This document shows, piece by piece, positions 39,406 through 53,700 of a stretch of DNA of 64,000 nucleotides; position 1 is the stretch's first letter, and every line of letters begins with the position of its first letter. The position numbers were made by a program, and so were the translations under genes. A model generated the notes under the pieces. That model searched no databases. It saw nothing but the letters and a program-made list of their open reading frames with translations, and was not told the origin of the DNA. The stretch is from Anseranas semipalmata (lineage: Eukaryota > Chordata > Aves > Anseriformes > Anseranatidae), in assembly GCA_013399115.1 (NCBI GenBank), contig VXAA01005176.1, positions 377,438-441,437 on the forward strand, read 5' to 3'.

Positions 39406-40529
39406 TCACAGGGATGAAAACTACATCAGTGTCTTAAGTACACGAAGAATGATAGATCACTTGTAATTAGCAAAGACATTTTGTGTGTATACTGAAAAAG
39501 AAGGGTGACTTTATCATTGCTGATTTTGTCAGCCTTGAATGGAGGCAGCACAAGTCCAGCTAACATTGTGACACCTGAAAAATGAAAGGAGGAGTGTGAT
39601 TCATGGAAGCCCCAGATCGGTGCATGCATATTGATATATAATGCAAATCAGTAAGGCAATAAATACTGATGTCACACAAAGAGCATAAGAAAAAACAAAC
39701 AGAAAAACAATAGTGTAGCTTTGGTATTATGGAACCTTATCACAACCCTCTTTTTTCATGTTAATGCATTTTGCACGCAGCAGAAATTATACTTCTGAGA
39801 AGAGCCACTTCTCCGTGTTCTCTAAAGATTATTCCTTTACTCAGTGTTGAATCATGCATATCCCTTCCTGAAATCGTTTTAATCTTCCCTCTCAAGCTCA
39901 GCTGCATTGAAATGTATATTCTGTATGAATGCTGCTTTGGTGGAGCAATTACTCCATTTTGATTAGAGATGTGCTTATGAGATCTCCACAAACTGAAGTC
40001 CATTTTAAATAGATTCACTTTTGATACAGACCTGTCTCTTCCTATGAGACAAAAGATTTCTGACATCTTTTACCACTTGTGAGTGACTTTTTTTTTTTTT
40101 ATTATAGATCTAATTGGAGGTGGGGAGCGAGGGAGCAGGGAGGGAGAGAGGATCCAAAATTTTTTCATCTACTAAACAGTAGGGGAGTTAAGATTCATTC
40201 TGTGACTATTTCTCCTAATTATCACGATTAGGAATGATGAATATGAATTCTGTTGTGAGAACTGTGAAATAAAGATAGTATGCAAGCATACAAGACCCCA
40301 TTGAACAAAAGTTCCTACAATGAGTAAGGAAAAGAATTGGTTCAAGCAAGATGCAGAAAGTAGAGGGAAATCTCTCCTCCCTGCCAAAATTTTGCAGATG
40401 ATCGAGTTCATTTTCCTGGCACTGCAGCAAAGTTCCTTGTGTGTATACAATCGTCTAAATAACATAGAACAACATAATTTTATTCAGTCTTTCTTTCCCT
40501 CTCATATTTTTGGTCAGAAATAAGAATCC

Positions 40530-40560
40530 CAAACGTTCTGTGATTGTGTGATTCTGTGAA
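40530..40560 (+). mobile_element. Possible CR1 3' tail remnant
   Basis: TCCCAAACGTTCTGTGATTG followed by TGTGATTCTGTGA resembles the end of CR1 ('ttccaactcattctgtgattctgtga'), with three ATTCTGTG-like units. Too little upstream sequence is preserved for a firm call. Confidence 0.4.
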
Positions 40561-41865
40561 TCCTGCTCCTTATAAAAAGAGCCTAGAGGAGACAGGGAGT
40601 GAACAATAAGCAGAGTAGAAAAATGATATGAAGATTTTTACTACTTATGTGCTTCTTTAGATTATCTGTTGAAAAAAAAATGGAAAGTCAATCCTCTTCT
40701 CATCAAGAAGGAATGGTATAAACAAGAAATGGGCATGCTACTTTGTTTTTACATATCCTTTAATTTTTCTCCTTGCTGATGTTGTCAGGTAGTGTCTAGC
40801 ATGCTGACAAATCTGAAAGAAACTGATAAAGCAAAAGAGATCTCTGAATTAGAATTACATAAATGAAGCATAATGTTATTTTATAAGTTATTGCAAAGAA
40901 AACCTGCTTTAGCTGTGGCGCTTGCTGTGATCAATGACCTTTCGCTATTGTCCAGTCATAAAGCATTTGATAGACAGGTTTCATTTGCAAGAATGTTCTC
41001 ATAGAGGCAAAGAGCTGAGGGTACGTGCTCAAAAAGATGTGTTGAATGGTTCACATTGCAAATCTCTGTGTCATAATTTAAACTTAACTATTCACAAAAC
41101 AAATTCTCAAAAAAATATGCCAGTGAATAAATGCTAAGTAGAAAACAACCTCTTTTGTTTATAATGAAAATAGTAAGATGAGTTATGTAAAAGTACTACA
41201 AAGCACATACAAAGATAAACAAGTTTCCCACAATTAGCATTTCTCCCCACAAACAGTATCTCAAACAAAAATCAATTACAAAGAAATGCACATGAAGAAT
41301 CAAAACCAATTCACAAATAATTTGCAGGCAGTCAAAACGACTAAAGTCATAGAATAAACTGATCACAAGTAATAGCCTATCTCTAATTTGGAATTACACC
41401 AGCTGTCAGCAATTTGCTGAGAATTCATATTTTGGTATAGAAACCCTTTTCACTTCATCCATCGCAGTCTGACATTAGTGGGTTGGAAGATAAGGGGACA
41501 AAAAGTAAATAAATTCTGCTTGTTGCCCAAGGCAAGATTTAGTTTGTTACTCAGCTTGTTGCAGTATGCTTCACTTTTAATGAACTTTTTAATGAAATCC
41601 ACTTATTTGATTGACTTTTTTTTTAATTCTGGGAAAGAATAAAACATGTTTTTATGCCTCTGAGTTCAAGAAGTCCCAGCATGAGTGAAATGTCAAGAAT
41701 GTGACTGCCATGTTTGTTGAGATCTTGCAATATATTGCTAATCTGGAGGTTAAGGTAGCTCTCGGCATGTTTGTTTCTGATCTCCATCAAGACTAAATGA
41801 AAGAACAATTAGTATTCTCTTGACTATCAATAACTGAAACCAAAGAAACTACCATCCAAAGACTA

Positions 41866-41866
41866 N
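41866..41866. other. Single ambiguous base
   Basis: One N in otherwise complex sequence. Probably an unresolved base or a heterozygous site. Confidence 0.95.
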
Positions 41867-42256
41867 AGACCACAAATGGAAAAATGTGAAACCTCAAAAA
41901 CGCACCCATGCGCTGTTCCACTGGGAAAATAACAAAAAGAGTATGAGGTTTCTGAGATATCTTCACCTCCTGTAAATAACCTAATCACTCCTCCTTGGTT
42001 AATTGCTCAGATAAGATTAGATATGAGAATTTTGGAGAGTGTTTTTGCAAGTAAACCTTAAAGTAGGGAAAGGAGTCAAAAACCAACCTTCACAAAAATT
42101 ACTTCCATTTCGCCAGTCGTCCTGCTGGTGGCACTCTTCACTCTTAGATCCAGTCACTCACACCTGCCACGTAAAGAACAATAAATAGGATTGATTTAAT
42201 GTTCAGGAATAGGTAATGTAAAGACTATCTTCCCCCATTTTTTACATGACTGGCTC

Positions 42257-42287
42257 AAAAAAAAAAAAAGAAAAAAAAAGAAAAAAA
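42257..42287 (+). repeat. A-rich simple repeat
   Basis: A runs interrupted by single G residues (A13 G A9 G A7). Low complexity, no further content. Confidence 0.85.
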
Positions 42288-43138
42288 CAGCTGTATAAAT
42301 GTGCTATTTTAAAAACAATGAATTTTAATAATGACAGAAGGAAATCATGTCATTCCAATCTCAAACGTTCTCTAGTCTAAAAGGCCCTCTCTTCTCTTTC
42401 TTTATATTTTTCTCCTCCTACTGTGAATGGCTTAGAGGACTGTTTTTCCTACTCAGTACTTTTATTTGATCCTTTCACTCTCTTTTTCATCAAGCTAAAA
42501 TGTTTCTACAATATTCATGGATTCAGCAGCAGCCCAGGAGTGGGTGTAGGGTGTTGTTTTGGTACTGTTCCTCCTGCTGAGCCCCCTGCTCAAATAGAGA
42601 GTATAATCACATTTTAGAATTTAATGGGCTCAAGTTGTGGGGTTCTTTTGGTGGTTTTCTTTTTTGTGTGTTGTCGTCGTTGTTTTTTGTGGGTGGAACA
42701 AACAATGCTGGTAGTGTTCTTGTACTTCATACCTACGCCTGAAGAAAAAAACGTTCCGAACTTGATAGGATTGTACTGATTCTTGCACTGCTACGTTAAT
42801 ACCTTCCCATATTAGGTCAAAACTACTTCATATACTGTCAAAAAACTGTGAAGAGTTTGAAGGATAGCCCCAAATTGCTGTCAGAAGATTAGAAACTGCA
42901 TGTTTCTATGTACATGTTCCTGTTTACATGTTGGAAATGAGTATGTTGAAATTTACATATATATTGGAATTTCTCAGAGAAATTAATCCTGTTCTCAGAC
43001 AGCAGTTCAGTTCATTCCTCTACAAACCCTTGTGCAGATCAGCCAAACAATTTGTCTTGTCAAGTGATTCAGATTAAATAGATACAACCAACCCAAGTAT
43101 GACTAGACATGGATTTTAGCCTGAAATAAAACTGATAG

Positions 43139-43190
43139 TTCCTTCTCTTCACTTCCCTTCTCTTCACTTTCCTTCCCTCCCATCATAACA
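43139..43190 (+). repeat. Polypyrimidine tract with 15-bp duplication
   Basis: About 50 bases of almost pure C/T. CCTTCTCTTCACT occurs at 43141 and again at 43156, a period of 15. Long homopyrimidine tracts can adopt triplex (H-DNA) structure. It lies just 10-15 bases upstream of a G run with a gap. Confidence 0.75.
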
Positions 43191-43198
43191 TTAAAAAA

Positions 43199-43229
43199 GG
43201 GGGGGNNNNNNNNNNNNNNNNGGGGGGGG
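43199..43229. other. G homopolymer with 16-base gap
   Basis: Seven G residues (43199-43205), 16 N (43206-43221), then eight G residues. The gap is evidently inside a long G run or a G-rich repeat that could not be read. The G run has quadruplex-forming potential. Confidence 0.9.
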
Positions 43230-46200
43230 TTTAGTTTTTTAGTTTTTAGCCCAATTGACAGCAGTGAACTAGCGAAACAATGTTGCCTTTATTTGATAGG
43301 AGTATTCAACAGCCTCCCCCAGGGTTAGAGAATGGTTTTGCTAGCTGTGCAAACAAGTAAGGGAAAAGCAAAGCTTGGTCCAGCAGGTTTATGGTCTTAA
43401 AAGGTACAAAAGATGGATAGACAAGAAATACAGATACAATGTTGATGTACATAAGGGAAGAACTGATATAACTATGAATTATATGTTGTTAGGATTTTTT
43501 TCATTTAAAGCCAGAGAGAGGGTAACGGGGAGTTTAATTAGAAAAAAAAAAAAAAAAAGGAAAGAAAGAAGAAAAGAAAGGCAATTAATGTTACAGCCCA
43601 TCACTTCCCTCAACGTGATTAACAACTAGAATTTTTGTAGGCCATAGAGCAGGGGTGAGTCTTGAGGAGGTATGTGAAAGAGCTATCATTTTTATAGATC
43701 ACATCAGGAAAAAAAAACACCACACACTTTTAAGTCATATCCTGCACCTGTAATACAGTAAAAGAAAAATGACAGTATTAGAGATATTTATCAGTTGGAA
43801 CAGTATTACATCTCTGAATACTGTTGCCAGTAAATTTGGTATCTGCAGTCTTGGGGAATATAGGATATTTATGATAAAAACTGGTGAAAGGTAAAAGCAA
43901 CCGAATATTAGCAAGTGCAAGTAAAGATCATGTTACAACATTTTCTAAGATGAACCACTAGCATGGGAACAAAGCAAGCCAGTCAAGCAAGCTGATTTGA
44001 AAAAAATAATTTGCAAGATTAAAACTTACAGAGAAGTTAATTTTACATATAGTAATGGAAGAGAGAATATACAGCTTTGGCAGAAAGCAACCTCTGAAGT
44101 GACAGAGGTAATAACCAGTTTGGAGAAAGGAAAGCAGAAAGGATGACTTCAGGACAAGGGGGTTAGATGTCAGAGCTGAGAAGGTAAAATGGAGAAAAGA
44201 CTGAATGGTGGACTAAGCGGCTATCTACATTTTCTTTAACATCAGAGAATGCTCTTATGCCTCAGGTTAGGGACAGAAAGAACTGATACTGCTGAAGTCT
44301 GAACAGAAACGTGCAAACGTGAGGTTTAAAGCTGAAGGAAGGCTATGAAACAGTGAAGTATGTTAATCACCATGAAGTGCTGTGCCTTCCCTCTGTGGTA
44401 AAACACTGCAGAACAGGTGAAAATCCAGCAAGAATTCACAAGTTAGTCGTAGTCTGTGAAGACTAAGAGGATAGAAGTGTTTGTTTAGCTCTTTTAAGGT
44501 TTCCTTTCCTTTTTTTTTTTTTTTGAGACCCAGATTTACACTAGGAAGATTATTGAGGCTCTGTCATGAATGTAAGTATCTGTGTGCAAAGCATTCACTC
44601 TCCATCATCATATAAGCACTGCATGTTTTCTTTCTGGAAATAATCATCACTGCTTTTAGAGACACAAAATGAAGCTGCTGGACTGATTTCTGATGACGCA
44701 AAATGAGTCTTACATGGCTTCCTAATGAAAGACAAGGTTTCTTCTTCTACTGACTGGTAGATGGCAAAAGGACAAGGGTAGATTCTATCCAGGTTGTTAC
44801 AGACTTGATCTAATGTGTCAAATATATATTTTTTTAAAGTTTTCATTGCTTTTCATGTGCTGAAATAATGTATAACACTGTATATTCTTAAAAGTTTCTC
44901 ATCTAAATGTTATTTTAACAAATGACAATTATTTTAGCTGTCCTTGATGTGTCTAAGAACAACACAATGACCTTCTTTAAAATAATTCCTATTCAGTATT
45001 CTAAATACAGTTTTAAATAGACGTAGAGAACAGCCATTTCCTCATATCCAGAAACTAATAACACTGCTGCCATCCTCTGCTTTTCATTTATGTACACTCA
45101 TCTTACACTCCTGCACATCTCTCTCTGCGTCTGCCTGTGCGTGTTTTTGAAGAATAATATTGGAAAAGTCTGTAATCAGTATCAAGTATTGTTTAATTGC
45201 CTAGAAGCAGGTAACAATGCGTGTGTGGCCAGTTGCAGGAATGATGTAATTGTCTAGGAGGCTGATAACATGCAAGGCAGCTAGAGATTGCTTTCATATT
45301 CCCTTGATGGTATCCAGCTGCACTATTTGCAAAACTCCTATTGTGTTTGCATTTGTGTATATGTGTATGCACAGCTGGTTAGTGAAGAATGCAGACTGTT
45401 ATGTATATAAAAGAAGTAATCTAATCTCACTTCAGAAGATGTTTCTTCCTCTTGCTAAACAAGAATACAATTCACCAGTCTTGGCAGAGCTGTTTCAAGA
45501 TATCCTAGAACGGCATAACAGAAATGCGAGAAAACATAACTGAGATCTGGAGTCTAGAAGCACATAATATAGCATGCACAGTACCTGTCTCTGCCGTGCT
45601 CTTTTGAATTTTCTGAGTCCCTCATTTGCCTGAGGAATGTAATTGTACGCACACGCACTTGCTGTCCTCCCTCTACTTATCTCAAAAGCTGAAAGAGAAC
45701 TATTGACGTGCAATACCTTATCATAAGAAAATGATAAAGAATATCTCACTTTTGGCTGAAATATATCCTCACAAAAACTACCGAGCCTTAGTTCAACCTG
45801 ATCTCTGCAAAAGATTACCAATGAGAGATTTCTAGTGTCAGTACATCTTAAAGTGCACACAAAGATGTAATTTTTGTGGGAGAAATGGAAGGTTCGTCTT
45901 TTTTTTTTTTAATCTGGGTTCTGTAGCAGATGGAAACAGTGATTGCTTATACATAGTTACTCACCTTTCCAGTAGATGGTAGTACAGATGTGCTTAAAAG
46001 AATATTCAATTTGGGATTGAAACAAACGCTATGTAGACATTTTCATGTACTGAACACAGAGGAATTTTTAGCTGTATCAGTTTTTAAAATTAAGTCATGT
46101 GAAACTGCCATTGGGAAAAAAAAAAAAAAAAAAAGAACACTGAGACCTTTTTTATTCCAGCCATTGATCTTTAGCAAAGTAAAATTTTTGTTTTGATAGA

Positions 46201-47630
46201 AAACTTGGTTGAAATGCAAATGTTCATAACTGAAAGACAGGGATCTCTATAAACCATTGACACTCATAATGATTTACTGTTATAAAATCTGAGTGGTGGT
46301 GCATAATAGTCCCACTGAAATGCTAAAGCCTATGGCTGTTTTAGACTGTATTATAAGCTGCATGTATTCATTTTTTTTTAACCTGGCTTGACTTAGCTAT
46401 ATTGGTAGAGAAAGAGATAAAAATCCTTTCTGTGACCAGTTTTACAGATTTTCCCTCACAGATTTGTCATGTTTGTATATGCTGATTTTATCAACAATAA
46501 CTAGACACTTATATGATAACAATTGCTGTTCATTAATGTTCTAAATATACTAAGGAAATATAAGCCATGTAAGTTGGAGATATTTTTAGAATAACAATTT
46601 AATGTGTTGAAAGTTTTCTAAGAGTCACTTTTTTCTTTTCTTTTTATAGTATTATAACTATTTTAAAAAATATAACTAAAGAATGACTGAAGGAAAGGAA
46701 GAGGAATGGATTACAGTTTATCTGATAATCAAAGCTCAGAATTTATTAAAGCCATTTTTATTATGACATAAATATAAGAAAAAAAATCAAATGTCCAAAA
46801 ATTGCCTGTTATTTAGCACATAAATTTCTAAATTTTTCCTGCTGGGGAATATTAGCATATGGTCTGTTAATAACTACAGAATATTTTCATAAATCACATC
46901 CACACACAAATTTCTTGGGATGTTCATGCTACTACCTCATCTCAGAGTTGCATGCACATGTATGTATCACTGTACATACTGTTTTGTTTAAAATAAATCT
47001 CCATAAGCTTTCTGAACACTGGTATTATCAGTGACAACTGATGTTAGTCAATAATGCAGTCACATCACTCTTGAAGCCCTACAGCATTATTATAAAACCC
47101 TAATTAAGAATGTATATATAAATATAAGACTTGCAAGACAGATACAAAGGAGTGAAAAAAAAAACTAATTTTCTGTTTTATTTGTGTTGTCTAATATATT
47201 GTAATGATTGCCACTAAGGAGACTCTTATGCAGGATTTACACCTGAGGGAAAAGCAGGTGGTTCATTTTAAATGACACTCAAAAAATCAAGATCGGTAGC
47301 ATGGCAGAAGGGGAATAATTATGTGGAAGACTATGGATGCTGCTCCCATAATCTGTTTCCAGCAAAAATAGTAGAGATGTAGCAATAAGAGCTTCTACCT
47401 ACTGGACGATGTCAAAAGAGAAATTGTCTTGACAAATGAGGAAGATTTTAAATGGGAGTTTTCTCTGACCTACAATACAAGAAAAGGTTATGCTAATATG
47501 TTAAGGCACAGGCCTTTACTAATGGCTGAGCTGTAGACAAGGCAGTACAGCTCAAAACGAGGATCAGTTTTTTGTACTTCTTTCTCCCTGAGTGACTGAG
47601 AAACACTCATTATCCTGTCCTAGGTTATCC

Positions 47631-47670
47631 TATTATAAATGTTCTTATCTTATTATAAATGTTCTCTGAT
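47631..47670 (+). repeat. 20-bp tandem duplication
   Basis: TATTATAAATGTTCT begins at 47631 and again at 47651, giving two 20-base units that differ only at their ends. Confidence 0.88.
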
Positions 47671-48213
47671 ATAACCATTGCAAACAGTGATCTCAGAGAG
47701 AAAAGTGTGAAGTTAGCATCTAGCACAAAGAGGACAAACTACTTCTGTTTTAAAATTAAGGACAGCAATTGTCTTGAGTGACATTCTGTTCTAATGAAGT
47801 CATCTATTTATGTAACCATCTATATATCTATTTTTGTCCCCAAACTACACATTTTCCTGATCAAAGCCAAATTTGGCCCGGAATTATTCTACCCTTACTT
47901 TTTCCCATGAACAGTGAACTGAAAAAATATTAATCTTTTTAAAGCACCTTGAAGCCCATTGCTCTTTTCAGCTAATGAACTATGTAAAGGAGTCTCAGTC
48001 GCCTCAGGGAAGCTTGTCAAACCCATCACAAGGAGCCTTTATAAAGCCTAAAGGACATGTATCATAATGTATAAAATTTGTCATAGTATATCATTATTAC
48101 CTTTTAGGAGTCTTATTACAACAATTATGGATGATTAAGCCATACTAAAAAGGGAAAAAAAGGCAGTTCCATGACCAAAAGAACTAACAAAAGAAAGTTT
48201 TCCATATGTGGTT

Positions 48214-48235
48214 TGTTGTTGTTGTTGTTGTTGTT
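48214..48235 (+). repeat. (TTG)n microsatellite
   Basis: About seven uninterrupted TTG units. A simple trinucleotide repeat in non-coding context. Confidence 0.92.
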
Positions 48236-50749
48236 ATCTAGTTTGGTGTAATAGAAAATGAAATATTCCTTGAATATTTTCCTGCTGTAAATGTATTTAT
48301 AGGAGGCATCTCAGGTTGGGTTCTTGTGTCCAGTATTGTGTTTATGCACGACTATATGCATTTTCCCTCAGTAGATTATCTATGGCTACAAAACTCTAGT
48401 CACTGTAATTATTTCTGAGACCCCTACCTTCTACCAAATCTGGTTGCAATGAACCATGCAGGAATTATCAAAAGTTACTGGAGGATGTGGAGAGCACACT
48501 GGTGCATTTGGAAAGTTACTTACTGGCAGACTGATGACAACTCTGGGGAGCGAGGCTGAAAAAGATACTGACATTGAACCTTCCCTATTTTGATTTCTGT
48601 CCTGAGTGATTCCTCTCTCACTTATTTTCATTTCAGACTGAAAACCACGTGAGCATGATTACATAGAGGAATGCATACAGCTCTAACCCGGCAGAAGGAG
48701 GGGAAGGACGGTTTGGCGCAAGGGGCAAACTCAAACTCTCCACATTTCTGCAATGTCAGATAGAGGCATGCCCTCTTCTCTGGTCTCCAAAAATCTTGGT
48801 CTCTTGGCAGTACAGTAAGTAGTCCCAGTCTCAATGGGAACACAATCAGGTAGACTAGCCTCTGGGTTAGTGTTTTGGGCACACTCTGGAAAGCTGAGAT
48901 TTGAAATCTTCATCATGAGGCAGGAACAGCACTCTGGTCCTTAACTGCTCAGCTAATATGTAAAAAGCACATTAGTTTTATATCCTGCAGGCAACCTTAC
49001 TCAGTATGCTGACTGTTTTGAATCTCCAACAAAAATGCTTAACTGCCCCCTTGCACTGTAGGTTTCCTTTTGTGTTTTTTTGTTGTCGCTGTTTTTTAAT
49101 TGTATCTAAGCCTAAGATAAATTTGATGCCTGTCTACAGTGTATTTTGGGGCACCAGGCAGCAATCTCTAAACCCATCAAGATCAATGGCAGTAAAGCTC
49201 ATCAGCTCAGCCATAATAAGCTGAGACAAAGTGCTGCACTAACAGAGCTCTGATATTTTCAAGCTATGCACGGGAATGCACTGCACTGCACCACGTGAAA
49301 AATACTCATACTAGTTTTCATAACCATTTCTAGGAGGGGTTCATAAACTCACCTTGCTTGGCACTGTTATGACTGATAACGATAGGTATGGCTCTCGCTA
49401 GCAGAGGAAGATATAAGTACCGCGATTGCCAGTGGAGGCTTCTGTGTCAGCCTGCAGATTCTTGTGAAATCCGGCTAAACTTCAGCTAAGCATCCAAACT
49501 GAAACAGATTTCAAATGGCATTTTAAATATTATTTGGAAACAATCTTTAATGAAATAGAGTTAATAAAGAGGCTTGCTAAAATTGTAATCACTGTCAGTA
49601 ACCTGATAATGTACATAAATTTTGCTATGCAAGCTTTCAGAGTGAAACTTTGAAGAGAGCTACGTTCTGTAGCAATTATCAGTATAAATTAGTTCTACCT
49701 AATAGACACTGCATATATATCTATATATCTTCTGATGTAATATAGGCCACCTTTTTAACTCTGCCAGTTTTTTTGATCTTCAGGAACAACCATGCTAGCT
49801 AGCAATCACTAATACAATACAATAGCTAGTATACAAGCAATCTATCACAAAGACAATATTTTTTAAAGTGTTTATGCAAAACAAATCACTGCTCTGCTCC
49901 ATCTTTTGTACATTTTTGAAATGAAAACCACTGCCCTAAGTTATTTTGTTAAATAACATCCCTTATTATACATGCTTTATGCCAAAATTCTTTTTTTTGT
50001 GATAGCTATTTATCATAGCAAGAGCAAAACAGAAACATACTTCAGAATGTAGGAGTTTTATTTTTTATAGTGGGAGGCTTTAGTGGAGATAGGATTGATA
50101 CATCAAAGTCTTATCCCATGATAACACATGCGTTTAAATATTTACCTTCATTTTTGTCCTCTACAGTTAATACAATATTTCCCTAACATAAGCTGCTAAA
50201 TGTATTTTCTCCTTTTTTATTCTTATTAAAATTGTGATTTGAAGATATATTCCTAAAGCTGTGAATAGTTATTAACATTTCTTTAAAGGCTTCAATATTT
50301 GAATGGCCAACTTCCAGCCTGAGTAATTACATTCTGCCTACTTAAATTCCCTACACAGTTTCAATTAGATAAGTTATTCTTCTACTCTTCATGGCCTAAA
50401 ACTGTTCTGCAGCATTGCTGCCACTATTAAACAGCTGCTGAATTTTGCCTCAGAGGTGACTGCACTGATCCCTGTATACCATACACAATATATAAAACAA
50501 ACTGAGATTTTGCTGGATGAAAATTGTTAAATATAAGTTTTACGATAGCTAAGAATTAATTTTGAACACCCATGTCTATACTCATTTTAAGGGCAGCAAT
50601 AATGAAACCTTTCCCACAGTGTCCTATTAAAACTGCTCTAGAGAGAATAGGAAGGTTCATCTTCATACATGCTCAGAGCATTTCCAGAGACTATCATCAA
50701 GGATACTGCCTTTAAATCGTAAGCACATTGTCATATAGGAATGACCCCA

Positions 50750-50789
50750 CCAGATAAAGGAACCAGATAAAGGAACCCAAATAAAGGAA
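50750..50789 (+). repeat. 13-14 bp minisatellite, three units
   Basis: Three consecutive units of CCAGATAAAGGAA type (starting at about 50750, 50763 and 50776). The third reads CCCAAATAAAGGAA. Each contains a GATAA/AATAA core, so it presents clustered GATA-like sites on the plus strand. Confidence 0.85.
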
Positions 50790-53700
50790 CTGGGGGCTAG
50801 ATTTTAAAGATACTTCTTAGCTACTTAAAGCTTTAGAAAAGAAGCTAATAGCTATAGCAGGCATACTGTGGAGGACTCTTCCTTATCTGCTTTTGGTAGT
50901 CCTGCTAGGGCCTTTAAAAAGAAACACAAACCTAACTACCTTTAAAAGACTTTCACCGTATACTATGACCTCAGCCTGAAACTATCCAGTTGCACATAAT
51001 TTTATTCTACCAAGGAAATCCTTTTCTTTCTACTGCAGTTAAACTGTAGAGAGTCTCTTCCTTGAAGAAACAGGTAAGAAAGGATCTGAAGTAGTAAAGG
51101 ACACTACCTGCATCATTAAGAACACTTTTAGTGTGGTCCCAGGCTGGCAGTGTGTCGTGCTTTAATGCATTGCAGACCCGTATTTCTACTTTCTACAAGG
51201 GACCTGTTCAGATTACAGTCGTTACTGTAACTTCAAGGTAATCCAATGCTGCTGGAGGTTGCGCGGGAAATCGCAGGTAGGCCCCAGGCTTAGAAAAACT
51301 GTATATAAACTGAAATGATTTCTGGGGTCAATCAAAAACACGTGTTTAAATATAGGACTTGTGAAAGCTGAAGGAATAGTTAAACATTCATAAATTTGAA
51401 TGCTGCTGTGGCTGACTGGGGCCTTTTCCTTCTACATTTCCTGGAGTAGGTGACATACACTAGGCGAGGTATGTGTACCTCAGAACAGGCATTTCTCTGT
51501 TTCTTTTTTTGCTATTCTCTCTTGCATAACACAACTGTCTCCTTAGGAGAAAGATAAATACTTTTCTTGTCCACAATAGTTCTTCTTCTTAGGGGGTATA
51601 AGGCTTTTCTTTTTTCTTGATGAACTGATGAGGTTTAGGGCATCACCTGAAACAGATTCTGCACTTGGAGTTTTCTGCTCTTCATTTTTTTTGCCTATTT
51701 CTTCTGAATTATGTTTTTTTTCCTAATCTTCATCCACATACTTTCTGTATCTGTGAATCCTTCCTCCATATAGTCCAATCTTTTTTTTTTTTTTCATATA
51801 TTCCATTTCAGATAGTGAATCTCCTCTCTTGCTTATCCATCCACATTCTATCCATTTCAGTTCTGTCTCAGCCCCAGGCTCTTCCTTGCCACAGCATCAG
51901 GGGAACAATGCCGCCTACCAATCTCTCTCATTATATTGAGCAGCACTTCAGGACACAGACCTGAGCTTGATCATTACTCACCTCCTTCTGCTTGTGCTGA
52001 GAAAAGTGAGGGAGGAGTCCTCAACCCTGGGTAGCTGCTAAACTGTTCTTCACAACATCATCTAAAACACAGGTGTTGAGAATGGTAATGCAGAAAGTGT
52101 CTAGGCTACAGAGTCTTAGTGCAACATAAGTACCTGGAGCAAATAAAACCAGGTAAGGACAGGGCAGTTTATGAATCAGCACAATATTCAACCTGTAGTG
52201 TAAATCTAGAATGACACTATTAGTTTATTAGGACTATGCCAATTTTCAAAGACCAACATTTTAAATGAAACTAAAATCAAAACATACCAGGATTCTTCCT
52301 AAAAATCAAGGTTGCCAGAATATTTCTGTAGAGTATTTCTCTCAGCTAAAAAAAAAACACTCATGGCTTCTTCTCGTTTGCACTTACTCGAGGAAGAGCG
52401 CATACAGTGTTAAAGTTCCCATGGTGCTGCTGCTGCGAAGACTTGACAGTGTCAGTCCCGTGTGCCTCATGTTCTATGTTCCAAGAAAAGCTCTGCCATG
52501 GATGTGGGCTTTATTTAAAGCAGTAGTTCTTTTCAACATTTATATACTAAATTTTTTAATTTCATGCTCAAAACATGCTCAAATTTTACAAATTTCCCTG
52601 ACAAACAAAAACTCATTTCCACAGTGCTGTTGCTCTTGTTAAAAAAAAAAAAAAAAAAGAACATTTTTTTTCTCCATAAGGAATACACTTAGTAAATGTC
52701 AACAGTAAAATATGCTCATCATTTTTGTGAACTGTCCCACCAAGTATCACATTTCTAAAAACATTACCAAAGTAACATCTGTATAGGTTAGCCAGTTGAT
52801 AAAAAATAGTGCTCTCATAGAAAGATCTTATTTTTTCAGACAGACTTCCTTATAGATGGTATCTGCTCGAGATGAACCTGAAATGGAAATTTTCACAAAG
52901 CCGGGTATTGAAACTGTTCAGACGTTTTACTTCTCCAAATCTTCACTGTACTTGAGTTTAGTTTTATGTAACTATAAAAAGTTACTTTCACTATACTTTC
53001 TAATTAGTATAATAATTGCAATAATTATAAGGCCAGGATTTCACAGAAAACACCTTTAACATTACAGAAGACTCAAGCTGAAATACCTGTACTTTTTCAT
53101 GTATTAAGATAGACACTCAAATGCATTAGTTATTATTGAACACTGAATAATTATATTTGCCTTTTATATTGAATTTGATTTTTAAAAATGATAATACTTC
53201 AGCACATTTACCATACGTTACTTAAAAAGCCATTATCCACTGTTTGAAATAATAGAGAAGATTCCAGATCTCTATGTATAATTTGCCAACGTATTCTGCA
53301 TTTTTCTAAAAGCCTACAAAAGAAATCCTTACCATTCAGTGACTAAAGGGAGAACAGTATTGTCCTTCTGACTGCAAGAAGAAAGAAATTTTTAATTTTT
53401 AAAGGACCTGCTTCAAAATCTGATATAATTTATACATTTACTTATATTTTAATTATATAATTCTCTAAATGTCTCAGATATATAAGAATATGTGCATTAT
53501 TATTATTAATATATTTCCACCATATATCCATTGGTAAGAGAAGTACAATAGTGCACACAAGCACATCATTGAACATTAAAAGTAAACAAAACTACAACAT
53601 TTAATATTCTCAGTTTTGGTTATGGTATTGAAGGTTACACTGACTCAGCACTTGTCAATGCATTTCTTACATTCAAAACATAATTGGATTTTAAACTCAG

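Noticed and set aside
45495..45860. 121-codon minus frame overlapping a plus frame at 45250-45543
   Set aside because: No recognisable motif and cysteine/leucine-rich chance-like composition; length is within expectation for this window.
51665..51964. 99-codon plus frame, F/L/S/H rich
   Set aside because: It is a translation of pyrimidine-rich DNA, which gives F, L, S and P codons without coding selection.
52265..52642. 125-codon plus frame followed by a poly-A run, as a retrocopied gene
   Set aside because: The frame has no known domain, and it is hydrophobic and AT-driven; the A run alone is common in this window and no target-site duplication was seen.
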